Shown: positions 18,206-26,967, counted from the stretch's first letter. The stretch: DNA of 64,000 nucleotides from Candidatus Krumholzibacteriota bacterium (GCA_034520215.1 JAXHNR010000001.1:920560-984559); one strand, 5' to 3'. A program made the numbers and translations. Notes: generated by a model from the sequence alone, not told the origin.

Positions 18206-18234
18206 AAAATATTCTAAAATTTGTGCGGTGTCAA
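18206..18234 (-). promoter_or_regulatory. Sigma70-type promoter of tRNA-Leu
   Basis: On the minus strand TTGACA (18229-18234) and TATTTT (18206-18211) are separated by 17 bp, placing the transcription start just upstream of the tRNA. Repeat copy 3 begins only 12 bp upstream of the -35 box. Confidence 0.6.
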
Positions 18235-18245
18235 GCTAAGTATAT

Positions 18246-18532
18246 TTGGAGTTTCCCCGAAAATCAGGGCGATATTTTAGTAATGGCATAACTATCGAGT
18301 AATTACCAATATTGATAAGTGGAATTGATGTTTAGTTTCTATCCGGCTATTGGTATTGTCAAAAACGCCGTCTATTTCCCCTGCGAGGAAATAGCGTCTC
18401 CCGCTCTTAGGGCCCGCTCTTCCCCATTTCCTTGTGGAAATCAAGAATCCATGCCCGCTCGTCTTCCGAGAGGGTTTTGAAATACCAATAGCCGGATATA
18501 CAAAGGAATGTTAAAATTGGGGAAAGTCCAAA
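18246..18532 (+). mobile_element. MITE-like repeat, copy 3
   Basis: About 287 bp, left end TTGGAGTTTCCCC, right end GGGGAAAGTCCAA. The interior closely follows copy 1, including the long inverted repeat TATCCGGCTATTGGTATT and its complement near the right side. No clear target duplication. Same orientation as copy 2, so the two form a direct repeat pair around tRNA-Leu. Confidence 0.82.
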
Positions 18533-18630
18533 TTAATGTGACAGGTTGACGGCAAGTTTTGTTATAATATTAAATGCGGTAATGTTAATATAATATATTG
18601 GTTTCATCTTGAGAATTAAGGCGATTTAGA

Positions 18631-19026
18631 ATGTATGATGAAGAAATAACGACCGGAAAGGTTCTTGTTGTAGATGACGACCTGCAGATACTCAGGCTAA
18701 TTAGAAGAGGACTTGAATCATCAGATATGAATCTGGAAATTTTTACGACGAACAAGGGATCAGAAGCTCCTGTTTTATGCGAAAATGTCATGCCTGATAT
18801 AGTTATACTTGATATTCTAATACCCGGTGAGAATACATGTCAGATAATATCTCAAATATGCGATGATTCTAATAAAGCGAAACCCCTTATAATGTTAATT
18901 TCGGGGCATTATGGAGAAATCAAAAGAATGATAGAGTACGGAGCTGATGATTTTCTTACAAAACCATTTGAAATCTCAATACTCATAAAAAAAGTAAGAG
19001 AGATGCTGAGGGGCAGGAATTCTTGA
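18631..19026 (+). CDS. Single-domain response regulator
   Basis: 131 aa, receiver domain only. Acidic pocket VVDDDLQ near residue 12, phosphoacceptor D61 in LDILIPGE, ISGH at the Ser/Thr switch, and KPFE with the conserved Lys near the end. It has a short N-terminal extension (MYDEEITTGK). No output domain, so it would act through protein contacts or be a phosphorelay intermediate. No kinase is adjacent. A TATAAT-like box lies at 18563-18568, about 60 bp upstream, but its -35 partner is unclear. Confidence 0.86.
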   Translation: MYDEEITTGKVLVVDDDLQILRLIRRGLESSDMNLEIFTTNKGSEAPVLCENVMPDIVILDILIPGENTCQIISQICDDSNKAKPLIMLISGHYGEIKRMIEYGADDFLTKPFEISILIKKVREMLRGRNS

Positions 19027-19230
19027 ATATAAAGAAACTGATGTGTCAAGAGGAATTATATAAAGTGGGGGTTAACTAATAGCTTAATATTATATTAAAC
19101 AGGGTTATTTGGATTTTCGGGATTAATATAACGTGTTGTAATAATCAAGGTAAGAGAATAAAATATGGTGTTTCTTATTTTCATTATTATAAATACCAGC
19201 TTGTTTCTTACATTGTCGGCGATTTTATTC

Positions 19231-19258
19231 TTGACCTGTTCAACTTAATTGCTAATAT
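19231..19258 (+). promoter_or_regulatory. Sigma70-type promoter of tRNA-Ala
   Basis: TTGACC (19231-19236) and TAATAT (19253-19258) with a 16-bp spacer, ending 11 bp before the tRNA. Confidence 0.5.
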
Positions 19259-19269
19259 CACCTAAGTGG

Positions 19270-19345
19270 GGGGTTGTAGCTCAGCTGGGAGAGCGCTTGT
19301 CTGGCAGACAAGAGGTCACGGGTTCGAGCCCCGTCAACTCCACCA
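19270..19345 (+). tRNA. tRNA-Ala (anticodon GGC)
   Basis: 76 nt with encoded CCA. Acceptor GGGGTTG pairs with CAACTCC including a G3-T70 wobble, the alanine identity element. Anticodon stem CTTGT/ACAAG carries loop CTGGCAG, giving GGC; T arm ACGGG-TTCGAGC-CCCGT. It decodes GCC. The reading frame of the next gene is open back into the tRNA by chance. Confidence 0.96.
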
Positions 19346-19407
19346 TTTTTTATTCCGCCTTGATTGAACTTAGAGAAGGCGAATTTGATTCTACAGTATG
19401 GTTTATT

Positions 19408-20805
19408 ATGGTAAAGGAACAAAAACCTATTTCGCTTTGCATATTCGAGGATGTCAAGTATCCCGATCTTTTTCCCCTTTCACTAAATAAAGCCGTCTTT
19501 GAGTTGTTTCTGGGTACCGATACACTCAGAGCAAGAATAGTTAAGGAGTTGAATCCGGAAAGAGTATATCTGCACTGCAGGCAATATCTTTCTAATGTAC
19601 TCAAAGAACATTTATCCTTTGAAGAAACGGAATATGATGTGGGTATAAATGAATTATCCGGGGGTGATGTATTTTTCGTTAATGGGAGGATACTGGCTTT
19701 TGGCACTGAAATGATAGATCTCTTTAATAATGTTAAGAAAGACCATCTTCTTGTAAAAAACGGTATTCCGGTCGTAGCCAGATTTGCTGACAAGAAAGCT
19801 GAATCTTTTATGGATTTACTAAATGAGATGGTATCGGACAGTAAAACAGAAGCAAAATATAGTTACATAAAGGAAATTTCCGAGAATTCAAGCAAACTCG
19901 ATACTATTGATTGGGCAAAGTATGGCAAGACAGATGAATTAATACGGGAATGGACCGTGAAAAACAAAATAAAGGTCCAAGAGACAAATCAGAAACTGAT
20001 TTCCAGACATTGGCAGCTGATAGGATTAAATTCTGATTGTATTAATGATGATTTTTCTAAAATTCCTCTTCGAGGCAGTGATCCTGAATCTGCATTATTC
20101 AAGGGTGTGAAATTGATCAATGATGATGATATTGTGATTGGTTCTGAGGTTGAAGTTAGATCCGGAACTGTTCTGGATGCTACTGACGGCCCTATATTGA
20201 TCGATGATAATGTTAGTATAGAACCTAACGCTGTAATAAAGGGACCTTGCTTTATTGGCAAAAAGTCTATTATCCGGGCAGGCGCGAGAATAAGCGCCGG
20301 AAGTTCTCTTGGAACTAAGTGTAAGGCCGGGGGCAAAATAGAAAAAACCATAATTGCCTCATATTCAAATAAACAGCATGAAGGTTTTATCGGGCATTCT
20401 TACATTGGTTCATGGGTTAATATTGGTGCCGGAACATGCAACAGCGATCTCAGAAACAATTATACAAAGATAGATGCTTGGAACTCCGGTATAATACTCG
20501 GAACCGGCCGCAGATTTCTAGGTACTGTCATTGGAGACCATTCAAAAATTGCTATAAATACAAAAATAAACCCAGGTACAGTCATCGGTTTTAATTCAAA
20601 TATAGTTACTAATAATTTTCCTCCTAAATTTACTCCCAGTTTCACATGGGCATTTGAACCGGAATTCATTGAATATGATCTGGACAAAGCAATTGATACA
20701 GCTGAATTAATGATGGATAGAAGAGATGTGCCCATGACTACTGCTGTGAAAGAACTATTCCTAACTGTTTTCAGACACTGCAAACAGAGCGGTCACACGG
20801 TTTAA
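19408..20805 (+). CDS. GlmU-like sugar-1-phosphate nucleotidyltransferase/acetyltransferase (alternative bacterial type)
   Basis: 465 aa. The N-terminus (SLCIFEDVKYPDLFPLSLNKAVFEL...TLRARI) and the later left-handed beta-helix hexapeptide repeats (about 250-430) match the alternative GlmU family of Bacteroidetes and relatives, thought to make UDP-GlcNAc from glucosamine-1-phosphate. Characteristic pieces are GPCFIGKKSIIRAGARI, HSYIGSWVNIGAGTCNSDLRNNY and GTVIGDHSKIAINTKINPG. The open frame extends back to 19249 through tRNA-Ala, giving the familiar tRNA-derived peptide; the ATG at 19408 fits the start of homologues. It would feed peptidoglycan and LPS synthesis in the cytoplasm. Confidence 0.82.
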   Translation: MVKEQKPISLCIFEDVKYPDLFPLSLNKAVFELFLGTDTLRARIVKELNPERVYLHCRQYLSNVLKEHLSFEETEYDVGINELSGGDVFFVNGRILAFGTEMIDLFNNVKKDHLLVKNGIPVVARFADKKAESFMDLLNEMVSDSKTEAKYSYIKEISENSSKLDTIDWAKYGKTDELIREWTVKNKIKVQETNQKLISRHWQLIGLNSDCINDDFSKIPLRGSDPESALFKGVKLINDDDIVIGSEVEVRSGTVLDATDGPILIDDNVSIEPNAVIKGPCFIGKKSIIRAGARISAGSSLGTKCKAGGKIEKTIIASYSNKQHEGFIGHSYIGSWVNIGAGTCNSDLRNNYTKIDAWNSGIILGTGRRFLGTVIGDHSKIAINTKINPGTVIGFNSNIVTNNFPPKFTPSFTWAFEPEFIEYDLDKAIDTAELMMDRRDVPMTTAVKELFLTVFRHCKQSGHTV

Positions 20806-20872
20806 TCTGTTTTTAAGGAAACTTTTTCACCATTTTAATTGATCTGAATTTTGTTCGTGCGGGGGATTTTCG

Positions 20873-21673
20873 ATGAATAAGATAACCTTGTTCGGTGAGA
20901 AAATAATAAGCAGCAATAGTAATGTGAAAAAAATGCTGATTCAAAAGGACAGTAAAACCCTTTTTGAGATGGCTGAAGAACAGATATCAGCGGGCGCTTC
21001 AGTTATTGATATTAATACAGCTCTTTTGATGGAAGATGAATTGAATTCGATGCTGTGGGCTGTTCATTTATTGATAGAGAAGTTTAATGTTAAAATATCA
21101 ATTGACAGTCCCGATTCAGGTGTTCTCGAAAGATGTATTAAAGAGTTTGGGAATAGGGTTATAGCAAATTCCCTCCCGGCCGACACGGAAGTTCTTAAGC
21201 GAATGCTGTCAATTATATCAGAATATCAATCCGGGGTTGTTATTATTTTAAAAAATAGAAGTGGAATTCCCAAGGACTCAAAGGGGCGTTTAAAACTTGC
21301 CGGCAGAGCTGTCAATTTGATAGAAGAAGCCGGTATTCCCCCCGAAGATGTTTATCTGGATCCTATTATTACAACAATTGGAACAGACATGAACGGAGGG
21401 AAATTAGTTCTGGATTCTTTCGCGGAGCTTAAAGAATCCTACCCGGCGTACCAACGTTTGGGGGGGTTGTCTAATATATCTTTTGGGTTACCTCTCAGGA
21501 AGCTGCTCAATAGAACTTTTCTCTCTATGGCAATTGCAAGGGGAATGAACGCCGTAATATGTGATCCAACTGACAGAAAATTATTAGAAACAATCAGGGC
21601 GGCGGAAGCTATCGCGGGTGCTGACCCCGGATGCAGAGATTTCTTGGCATATTACAGAAGTATCAATAAATAA
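20873..21673 (+). CDS. Pterin-binding (DHPS-fold) methyltetrahydrofolate methyltransferase-like protein
   Basis: 266 aa, the size of the CFeSP/corrinoid methyltransferases AcsE and MtvB. Pterin-binding TIM barrel features: GASVIDINTA near residue 45, VKISIDSPDSGVLE, the GIPPEDVYLDPI strand and GGLSNISFGLPLRKLLNRTFLSMAIARGMNAVICDPTD, which closely follows the MeTr family rather than FolP. Such enzymes move the methyl group of methyl-THF to a corrinoid protein. No corrinoid protein or acetyl-CoA synthase gene is adjacent, so the pathway is open. Confidence 0.78.
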   Translation: MNKITLFGEKIISSNSNVKKMLIQKDSKTLFEMAEEQISAGASVIDINTALLMEDELNSMLWAVHLLIEKFNVKISIDSPDSGVLERCIKEFGNRVIANSLPADTEVLKRMLSIISEYQSGVVIILKNRSGIPKDSKGRLKLAGRAVNLIEEAGIPPEDVYLDPIITTIGTDMNGGKLVLDSFAELKESYPAYQRLGGLSNISFGLPLRKLLNRTFLSMAIARGMNAVICDPTDRKLLETIRAAEAIAGADPGCRDFLAYYRSINK

Positions 21674-22191
21674 TTCCAACCCTGAGTTTACGTTTTTTTG
21701 ATTCAACCGTAAGAGATTCAATAATTCCCGCCATTATCTTTAAATCAAGAGATAAGAGTTTAATTGCAAATCCATTAGTATATTGCGAATATTTTCACTG
21801 TTAGGAATGTGTTTATTTATTTACGCTGACCGTAACATATTGTTAAATAGGGGATTATAGGGTGACTTGGTTTAGATTTGAATGTGGCACGAGTCTTGAT
21901 TAAATAACTGTCAGCACGCGGAAAGTTCCCTGTAGTTTCGTGGGTTATCATTGATGTGTTTCTCAATCCACAAGTTACTACATCCAATGGTACACGTTTC
22001 ATGCGGGGAACTCATTTTCCTCAACCCACATCTAATTCTAACATAAATCTTAGTACACTAACAAGTAATATTATTCAGACCCTGATACGGGGGTTGGGAA
22101 CCATACAAAAATAGCTATAAAATATAAATTTCTTAGAGAATGAAAAGGGCATTATACCTCTTGCTATTCACGAAATTATTTAATTTATCTT
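21674..22191. other. Long intergenic region without a supported gene
   Basis: About 520 bp. It contains a sigma54-like site TGGCAC-N5-TTGAT (21885-21900) and two interleaved inverted repeats (AGTTCCC with GGGAACT; GTGGGTT with AACCCAC) between about 21920 and 22030. A 61-codon minus-strand frame (21817-22002) has no recognisable features. A small RNA is possible but unproven. Confidence 0.35.
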
Positions 22192-22221
22192 TTGACAACA
22201 AATGCCTTACTGTGATTTAAT
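22192..22221 (+). promoter_or_regulatory. Sigma70-type promoter of the HU gene
   Basis: TTGACA (22192-22197) and TTTAAT (22216-22221) with an 18-bp spacer, about 60 bp upstream of the start codon. Confidence 0.55.
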
Positions 22222-22284
22222 CTATTGAATGAATAGTTGAAATATATGATCAATGTTTACAGTTAATAATGGGGGTGAATGAGA

Positions 22285-22566
22285 ATGACCAAAGCGGATA
22301 TAGTTGAAGAAATAACAGAGAGTACAGATCTCAATAAGAAAGAGGCTTTTGTAGTTGTTGATCTTATAATCGAAAATATCAAAAAAGCACTTTCTGAAGG
22401 TGACAAGATTGAATTAAGAGGGTTTGGAAGCTTTAAAGTGAAAATGAGAAAGCAGAGAAAAGCAAGAAATCCGAGAACCGGCGAAACGGTTGACGTTCCG
22501 GCAAAACTTGTACCGTATTTCAAAGTATCAAAAGCTTTAAAGAAAAAGGTCAACTCTATTAGTTGA
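22285..22566 (+). CDS. HU/IHF-family DNA-binding protein
   Basis: 93 aa, the full length of HU. N-terminal helices (TKADIVEEITESTDLNKKEA), the GDKIELRGFGSFKVKMR strand and the arm ARNPRTGETVDVPAK with the conserved R-N-P intercalating tip are all present. It bends and compacts DNA as a dimer. ATG codons at 22279 and 22285 are both possible; the GGGGGTG ribosome site is too close to the first, so the second is preferred. Whether it is HU or one IHF subunit cannot be decided here. Confidence 0.92.
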   Translation: MTKADIVEEITESTDLNKKEAFVVVDLIIENIKKALSEGDKIELRGFGSFKVKMRKQRKARNPRTGETVDVPAKLVPYFKVSKALKKKVNSIS

Positions 22567-22671
22567 CATAATCTCATATTCCGTTTTTAGTAAAATGCGG
22601 TTGCATATATTAACTGGGAGTGTATATTTCGATACAAAGTCAAATTTGTATTAAATGAGAGGGTGAGAAAT

Positions 22672-22764
22672 ATGCCGAGTGGAAAGAAGAAGAAGAGAAA
22701 AAAGATCGCAAAACATAAAAGAAAAAAGAGATTACATAAAAATAGACACAAGAAGAAAAAATGA
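22672..22764 (+). CDS. bS22/AURKAIP1-COX24-like tiny basic ribosomal protein
   Basis: 30 aa, beginning MPSGKKKKRKK and ending NRHKKKK, with HKRKKR in the middle. Nearly two thirds of the residues are Lys or Arg. This is the pattern of the small AURKAIP1/COX24-domain proteins of Bacteroidetes and relatives, homologous to mitochondrial mS38 and regarded as small-subunit ribosomal proteins. A strong GAGAGGGTGA ribosome site lies 5 bases before the ATG. It sits 105 bp after the HU gene and is followed by a terminator-like hairpin. Confidence 0.8.
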   Translation: MPSGKKKKRKKIAKHKRKKRLHKNRHKKKK

Positions 22765-22822
22765 TCTGAAATGACAATCTGTGGGAGGCTGGTATTTTTT
22801 AATGCACAGCCGGTTCTCTCCG

Positions 22823-22852
22823 TCCCGTCTGATTCTAACGGGAACTGTTTTT
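22823..22852 (+). terminator. Probable intrinsic terminator
   Basis: TCCCGT (22823-22828) pairs with ACGGGA (22838-22843), and five Ts follow at 22848-22852. It would end the HU/bS22-like transcript before the PilZ gene. Confidence 0.45.
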
Positions 22853-22889
22853 AAGGAGTTTTATAATATTCTCCTATAAGTGGTATTAA

Positions 22890-23252
22890 ATGAATATTAA
22901 AGAAAGAAGAAAGTCAGTAAGAGTAGAATCCCAAATCCCCATTGTTTTATCGGGCCGTGAAACAGAACACTATGGGAAGACGATCAACCTTAGCATGAAA
23001 GGTGTATATTTTTCTTCGGAAGTTTTTATTGAACCTCTTAAAAAAGTCAAGATGGGATTTATACTGCCTGAAGACGGCAGAGGGGATAATAGCCCTGATA
23101 CCAGCCAAATTGAATTCGATGGGGTTGTTGTAAGAACTGAACCGCCGAAAGAAGATTCAGATTGTAATGAATACAGGGTTGCCGTGTTTATAACTTTTCT
23201 CTCTAAGAGATCAAAAAAGGCTTTATCAGAATACATAAACAATTTACTCTGA
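22890..23252 (+). CDS. PilZ domain protein (c-di-GMP receptor)
   Basis: 120 aa, a stand-alone PilZ domain. The c-di-GMP binding signature is intact: RRKSVR at residues 6-11 (RxxxR) and NLSMKG at 33-38 (D/N-x-S-x-x-G). A beta-barrel with IEFDGVVVRTE and YRVAVFITFL follows. It should bind c-di-GMP and act as a cytoplasmic adaptor. It is encoded alone, upstream of the hybrid kinase but 260 bp away, and links with the HD-GYP (378) and GGDEF (34494) proteins in the window. Confidence 0.9.
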   Translation: MNIKERRKSVRVESQIPIVLSGRETEHYGKTINLSMKGVYFSSEVFIEPLKKVKMGFILPEDGRGDNSPDTSQIEFDGVVVRTEPPKEDSDCNEYRVAVFITFLSKRSKKALSEYINNLL

Positions 23253-23515
23253 GATATTATTTTCCACACATAAGATCTTAAATAAATTCAGATTCCACAT
23301 ATCTGATTTTATAAACTTATTTGATAATCATACCGGCAGACATTTGTAATCTTCTTTTTATAGAAATTTATGAAAGAACGACTGATAGAAGCTGTTTTTT
23401 AATAGAATCAGAGAATTCTTTCTTGTTGCAGTCCTCAGGGGTATATGTTTATAATTCGCTGTATTAAAAGGTAAGGGCCTGCAAGGTCATGCTTATTTTC
23501 ACAGAGGAATAAATC

Positions 23516-25570
23516 TTGAATTCCAAGGCTTCTATAATTGTTATTGACGATGAAGAATCTATCTTGAGCATACTCGAAGATTATTTGTCGGAGAAGAAAT
23601 ATGATGTTTTCAAAGTGTCTAACGGGCGTAAAGCGCATGCAATTCTTAAAGATATAAAATGTGATGTGGCCCTGATTGATCTTAAACTGCCGGATTGCTC
23701 CGGCTTGGACCTTGTGGAAGAATTCAATAAAATATATCCCAATATGAAATGTATAATTATGACCGCGTTTGCTTCTGTAGAATCGACGATTTCAGCTCTA
23801 AGGTTAAATGTCTTTGATTACATTCAGAAACCATTTGATATTTTAAGGATAGGAGAAGCTGTTGAAGCGGCCTGCAACAATAATCTTTTAATCAGAGAAA
23901 ACGCTATGATAATTAACAAGCTTCAAAAAGCCAACAGGGAACTTGAAGACAGCAGAAGCCGGCTTAATCGTAAAGTGCTGACTACTAATGAACAATTGGC
24001 TCAGGCGAACGAATCATTGAAGAGACATGTTACAAGGTTGAAGATGCTCTACCATCTGGGCAGAGATATCAGTTCTAATGAGAATTGGGATGACGCCCTT
24101 GATAGATTCCTTATGGCATTGTGCAACTATCTGCAGGCGGACGGGGCTGGACTATTGCTTTTCAGCAATGAAGGGACTTCGCTTAAACCAAGAGCATACT
24201 ATCAAGTAACTGATAAATTTCTCGATACAGCGTTACGCAAATTGTTAAAAGCTCAGGAAATGGATCTGCTGCAGCAGGAAATTTTCTGCTTGGAGTCTTG
24301 CGATAAAAGAATAGATACATGTCTTGGGGCGGAAAAGGCGTGGGAAAACACTGTAATTCCGCTTCTTTTCAAGGGCAGATGGCTGGGGTTTCTTATTTTG
24401 AGGAAGAAGTATGTTACAAGAATAGATTATCTCAATGACTATCACTTTATAAATACAATGCAGACTATATTTACAGAAGAAGTAGCTAACGCTGTTAATA
24501 TCAGCAGACTGAGAAAATTAAAAGATTTCAATAAAACAATCCTGGAAAATATTAACAGCGGAGTATTAAAAACGGATAAGCAGGGAAAGGTAATCTTTCT
24601 TAATAGAAGTGCCAGAAAGATAATCGGCGAAGATGCTTCGAGTAAAATATATTTCAATGATTTATTTAAGTATGATGGTAAGAATAAAGACCTCTTTATG
24701 GAATTAGTCGCAAGTGGTAAAGAGAACTTTTCTTTTGAAGATACTTTGAAAATCGACAGCGGTAAAGAAATCCCCGTGAAAGTAGAAACGACACTGGTTG
24801 AAACAGACGATTTTAGTGGCAAAAGCCTTGTTACTGTTTTTGAAGACCTCTCCGAGCGAAAAGCGATAGAGAGAGAATTAAGAAAAGCCGACCGCCTAAG
24901 ATCTCTTGGAGAACTATCAGCCGGTGTCGCGCACGAGATAAGAAATCCACTTACGGGGATAGCTACTACCGCTCAGCTTCTCAATGATAAGCTAAAGGGG
25001 GACAAGGAGAAGAAGAAATATCTGGATGTTATCCTGGGAGAAATTAACAGGCTCGATAATATTATCAAGAATTTACTTGATTATTCACGTCCGTCTGAGC
25101 TCAAACTCGTTAAAATATCCCTCGAGAAGATTGTGCGAAGCAGTATAGTTCTTTTAAAGAAAAAGGCGGATAAATATGGTGTTAATTTAAAAATTGAAAA
25201 GAGCATAAAAGATGACATATGTATAGTAGATAAAGATCAGATAAAACAGGTAGTATTGAATTTATCAAGCAATGCAATTCAGGCTTGTGAAGCCGGGGGG
25301 GAACTGAATGTAGAGATAAGAAGTTCCAGTAAATCCGGTTTTCTGAGGATTGACTTTAAAGATAACGGAGAAGGGATCGATAAGAAAACAGCTGATAAAA
25401 TTTACAATCCCTTTTTTACAACTCATTCAGATGGTTCCGGACTTGGGTTACCTATTTCGAAGAAAATCATCGAAAATCACAAGGGAACTATTTATTATAG
25501 AAATAATAATGACAGAGGCACGACATTTACTCTTGAATTACCTAGAAAAAGTAAAATTACAGATAAATAA
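23516..25570 (+). CDS. Hybrid sensor histidine kinase (REC-GAF-PAS-HisKA-HATPase)
   Basis: 684 aa, no transmembrane helix. Order: receiver (1-125, D55 in IDLKLPD), coiled coil (130-185), GAF-like domain (about 185-340, with four Cys around 255-265 of which CLESC and CLGAE are visible), PAS (about 345-460), HisKA with H473 in GVAHEIRNPL, and HATPase with NLSSNAIQA, DNGEGI and GSGLGLPIS. The N-terminal receiver suggests that it takes input from another phosphorelay. TTG start with AGAGGA 8 bases upstream. It is followed within 36 bp by an NtrC-type regulator, its likely partner. Confidence 0.9.
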   Translation: MNSKASIIVIDDEESILSILEDYLSEKKYDVFKVSNGRKAHAILKDIKCDVALIDLKLPDCSGLDLVEEFNKIYPNMKCIIMTAFASVESTISALRLNVFDYIQKPFDILRIGEAVEAACNNNLLIRENAMIINKLQKANRELEDSRSRLNRKVLTTNEQLAQANESLKRHVTRLKMLYHLGRDISSNENWDDALDRFLMALCNYLQADGAGLLLFSNEGTSLKPRAYYQVTDKFLDTALRKLLKAQEMDLLQQEIFCLESCDKRIDTCLGAEKAWENTVIPLLFKGRWLGFLILRKKYVTRIDYLNDYHFINTMQTIFTEEVANAVNISRLRKLKDFNKTILENINSGVLKTDKQGKVIFLNRSARKIIGEDASSKIYFNDLFKYDGKNKDLFMELVASGKENFSFEDTLKIDSGKEIPVKVETTLVETDDFSGKSLVTVFEDLSERKAIERELRKADRLRSLGELSAGVAHEIRNPLTGIATTAQLLNDKLKGDKEKKKYLDVILGEINRLDNIIKNLLDYSRPSELKLVKISLEKIVRSSIVLLKKKADKYGVNLKIEKSIKDDICIVDKDQIKQVVLNLSSNAIQACEAGGELNVEIRSSSKSGFLRIDFKDNGEGIDKKTADKIYNPFFTTHSDGSGLGLPISKKIIENHKGTIYYRNNNDRGTTFTLELPRKSKITDK

Positions 25571-25605
25571 ATTGGCAACCAAGATGAATTAAGAGGTGAA
25601 TTATA

Positions 25606-26967
25606 TTGAAGAAAGTAATAATTGTCGATGACGAACAAGCTATAAGATGGTCTTTGGGAGAGGCGCTCAAGAATGAAGGATACGAGACTGAAGAAGCTGA
25701 AAACGGGAAAAAGGCCTTGGAGGGGTTCAGCGCGGATCCCGCCGATATTGTGATTTTGGATCTCAAGCTGCCTGACATAAATGGCATAGAAGTACTAAAG
25801 AAAATAAAGAAAATAGACGAGCGGATCCCCGTTATTATGATGACAGCTTATGGTGAGATAGAAACTGCCGTTGAAGCTATAAGATGCGGCGCGTATGATT
25901 TTCTCTTAAAACCTTTTCAGCTCGAAAAAATGAAGATTACTATTAAGAATGCCTTAGACAAGTACAATCTTAAGAATGAGCTCAATGGGATCAGGGAAAA
26001 GAACAGAGAATCCTACAATTTCGAGAACTTCGTGGGTGAGAGTGACCTTATGATCCAGGTTTTTGAAAGGGTAAAAAAAATCGGTGAGAGCAAAGCGAGT
26101 ACTATACTGATTCAGGGGGAAAGCGGCACTGGAAAAGAGCTTGTAGCTAGAGCAATTCATGAGAGCGGCGCTGGAAAAGATAAGGCTTTTATGGAAATAA
26201 ACTGCGCGGCTTTGCCGGAAACACTTCTTGAGAGTGAATTGTTCGGGCATGAAAAAGGCGCTTTTACAGATGCTAAACGCAGGAAAAAGGGGTTGTTCGA
26301 ACTCGCGGAAGGAGGAACGATTTTCCTCGATGAAATAGGGGAAATGGGTGTGACCCTCCAGACTAGATTACTAAGGGTAATTGAAAATAAGACCTTCCGG
26401 AGAGTGGGCGGAGTTAAAGACCTTAAGGTAAACACTAGGATAATTTCTGCCACAAATCGAGATTTAAAAGAGGAGATAAGCAAAGGTAATTTTAGGAATG
26501 ACCTCTATTACCGTCTTCAGGTTATACCCATCCAATTGCCTCCGTTGCGTGATAGAACTGAGGATATACCACTTCTCGCGAACCATTTTATAACTATGTT
26601 CAATAAGGAATTCAAAAAGAAGATAAAGCCGGTCGGTAAGGAAGTCACGAAACTGCTACGGAAATACTCATGGCCGGGTAATGTGAGAGAATTGAAAAAT
26701 ATAATTGAACGCGCCGTTTTGCTTGACGCTGAATCTGAAATAATGATAGAGCATCTTCCTTTTGAAATACAAAACCCCAACGCGGAAAAAATTGACAAAA
26801 GCAGTATGAACATAGATCAGCTTTATCCCATGAGTATGAAGGAAATGGAAAAACTGCTGATTGCTGAAACATTGAAGAAGACAAATGGGAATAAATCAGA
26901 ATCTTCGAGAATATTGGGAATCAGCCGTCAGACCCTCAGGGATAAGGTAAAGTTATATAAAGTGTAA
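25606..26967 (+). CDS. NtrC-family sigma54-dependent response regulator
   Basis: 453 aa. Receiver (1-120, D52 in LDLKLPD), AAA+ sigma54-activator domain (about 140-380) with GESGTGKE, ESELFGHEKGAFTDA and FLDEIGEM, and a C-terminal Fis-type helix-turn-helix (GNKSESSRILGISRQTL). The sigma54-contact loop is GAFTDA instead of GAFTGA, a variant that occurs in functional members. TTG start preceded by AAGAGGTGA. Paired with the hybrid kinase upstream; together they would control sigma54 promoters. Confidence 0.93.
   Translation: MKKVIIVDDEQAIRWSLGEALKNEGYETEEAENGKKALEGFSADPADIVILDLKLPDINGIEVLKKIKKIDERIPVIMMTAYGEIETAVEAIRCGAYDFLLKPFQLEKMKITIKNALDKYNLKNELNGIREKNRESYNFENFVGESDLMIQVFERVKKIGESKASTILIQGESGTGKELVARAIHESGAGKDKAFMEINCAALPETLLESELFGHEKGAFTDAKRRKKGLFELAEGGTIFLDEIGEMGVTLQTRLLRVIENKTFRRVGGVKDLKVNTRIISATNRDLKEEISKGNFRNDLYYRLQVIPIQLPPLRDRTEDIPLLANHFITMFNKEFKKKIKPVGKEVTKLLRKYSWPGNVRELKNIIERAVLLDAESEIMIEHLPFEIQNPNAEKIDKSSMNIDQLYPMSMKEMEKLLIAETLKKTNGNKSESSRILGISRQTLRDKVKLYKV

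Noticed and set aside
13718-18532. CRISPR array
   Set aside because: The repeats are about 287 bp, irregularly spaced, have inverted ends and a target duplication, and there are no cas genes.
18546-18568. Promoter TTGACG plus TATAAT upstream of the response regulator at 18631
   Set aside because: The spacer is only 11 bp, so the two boxes cannot work together; the TATAAT alone may still be a -10 element.
19249-19407. 53-residue N-terminal extension of the GlmU-like frame
   Set aside because: It reads straight through tRNA-Ala and gives the well-known artefact peptide of translated tRNA; homologues begin at the ATG at 19408.
21817-22002. 61-codon minus-strand frame in the 21.7-22.2 kb gap
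   Set aside because: No ribosome site, no recognisable motif, and length expected by chance.
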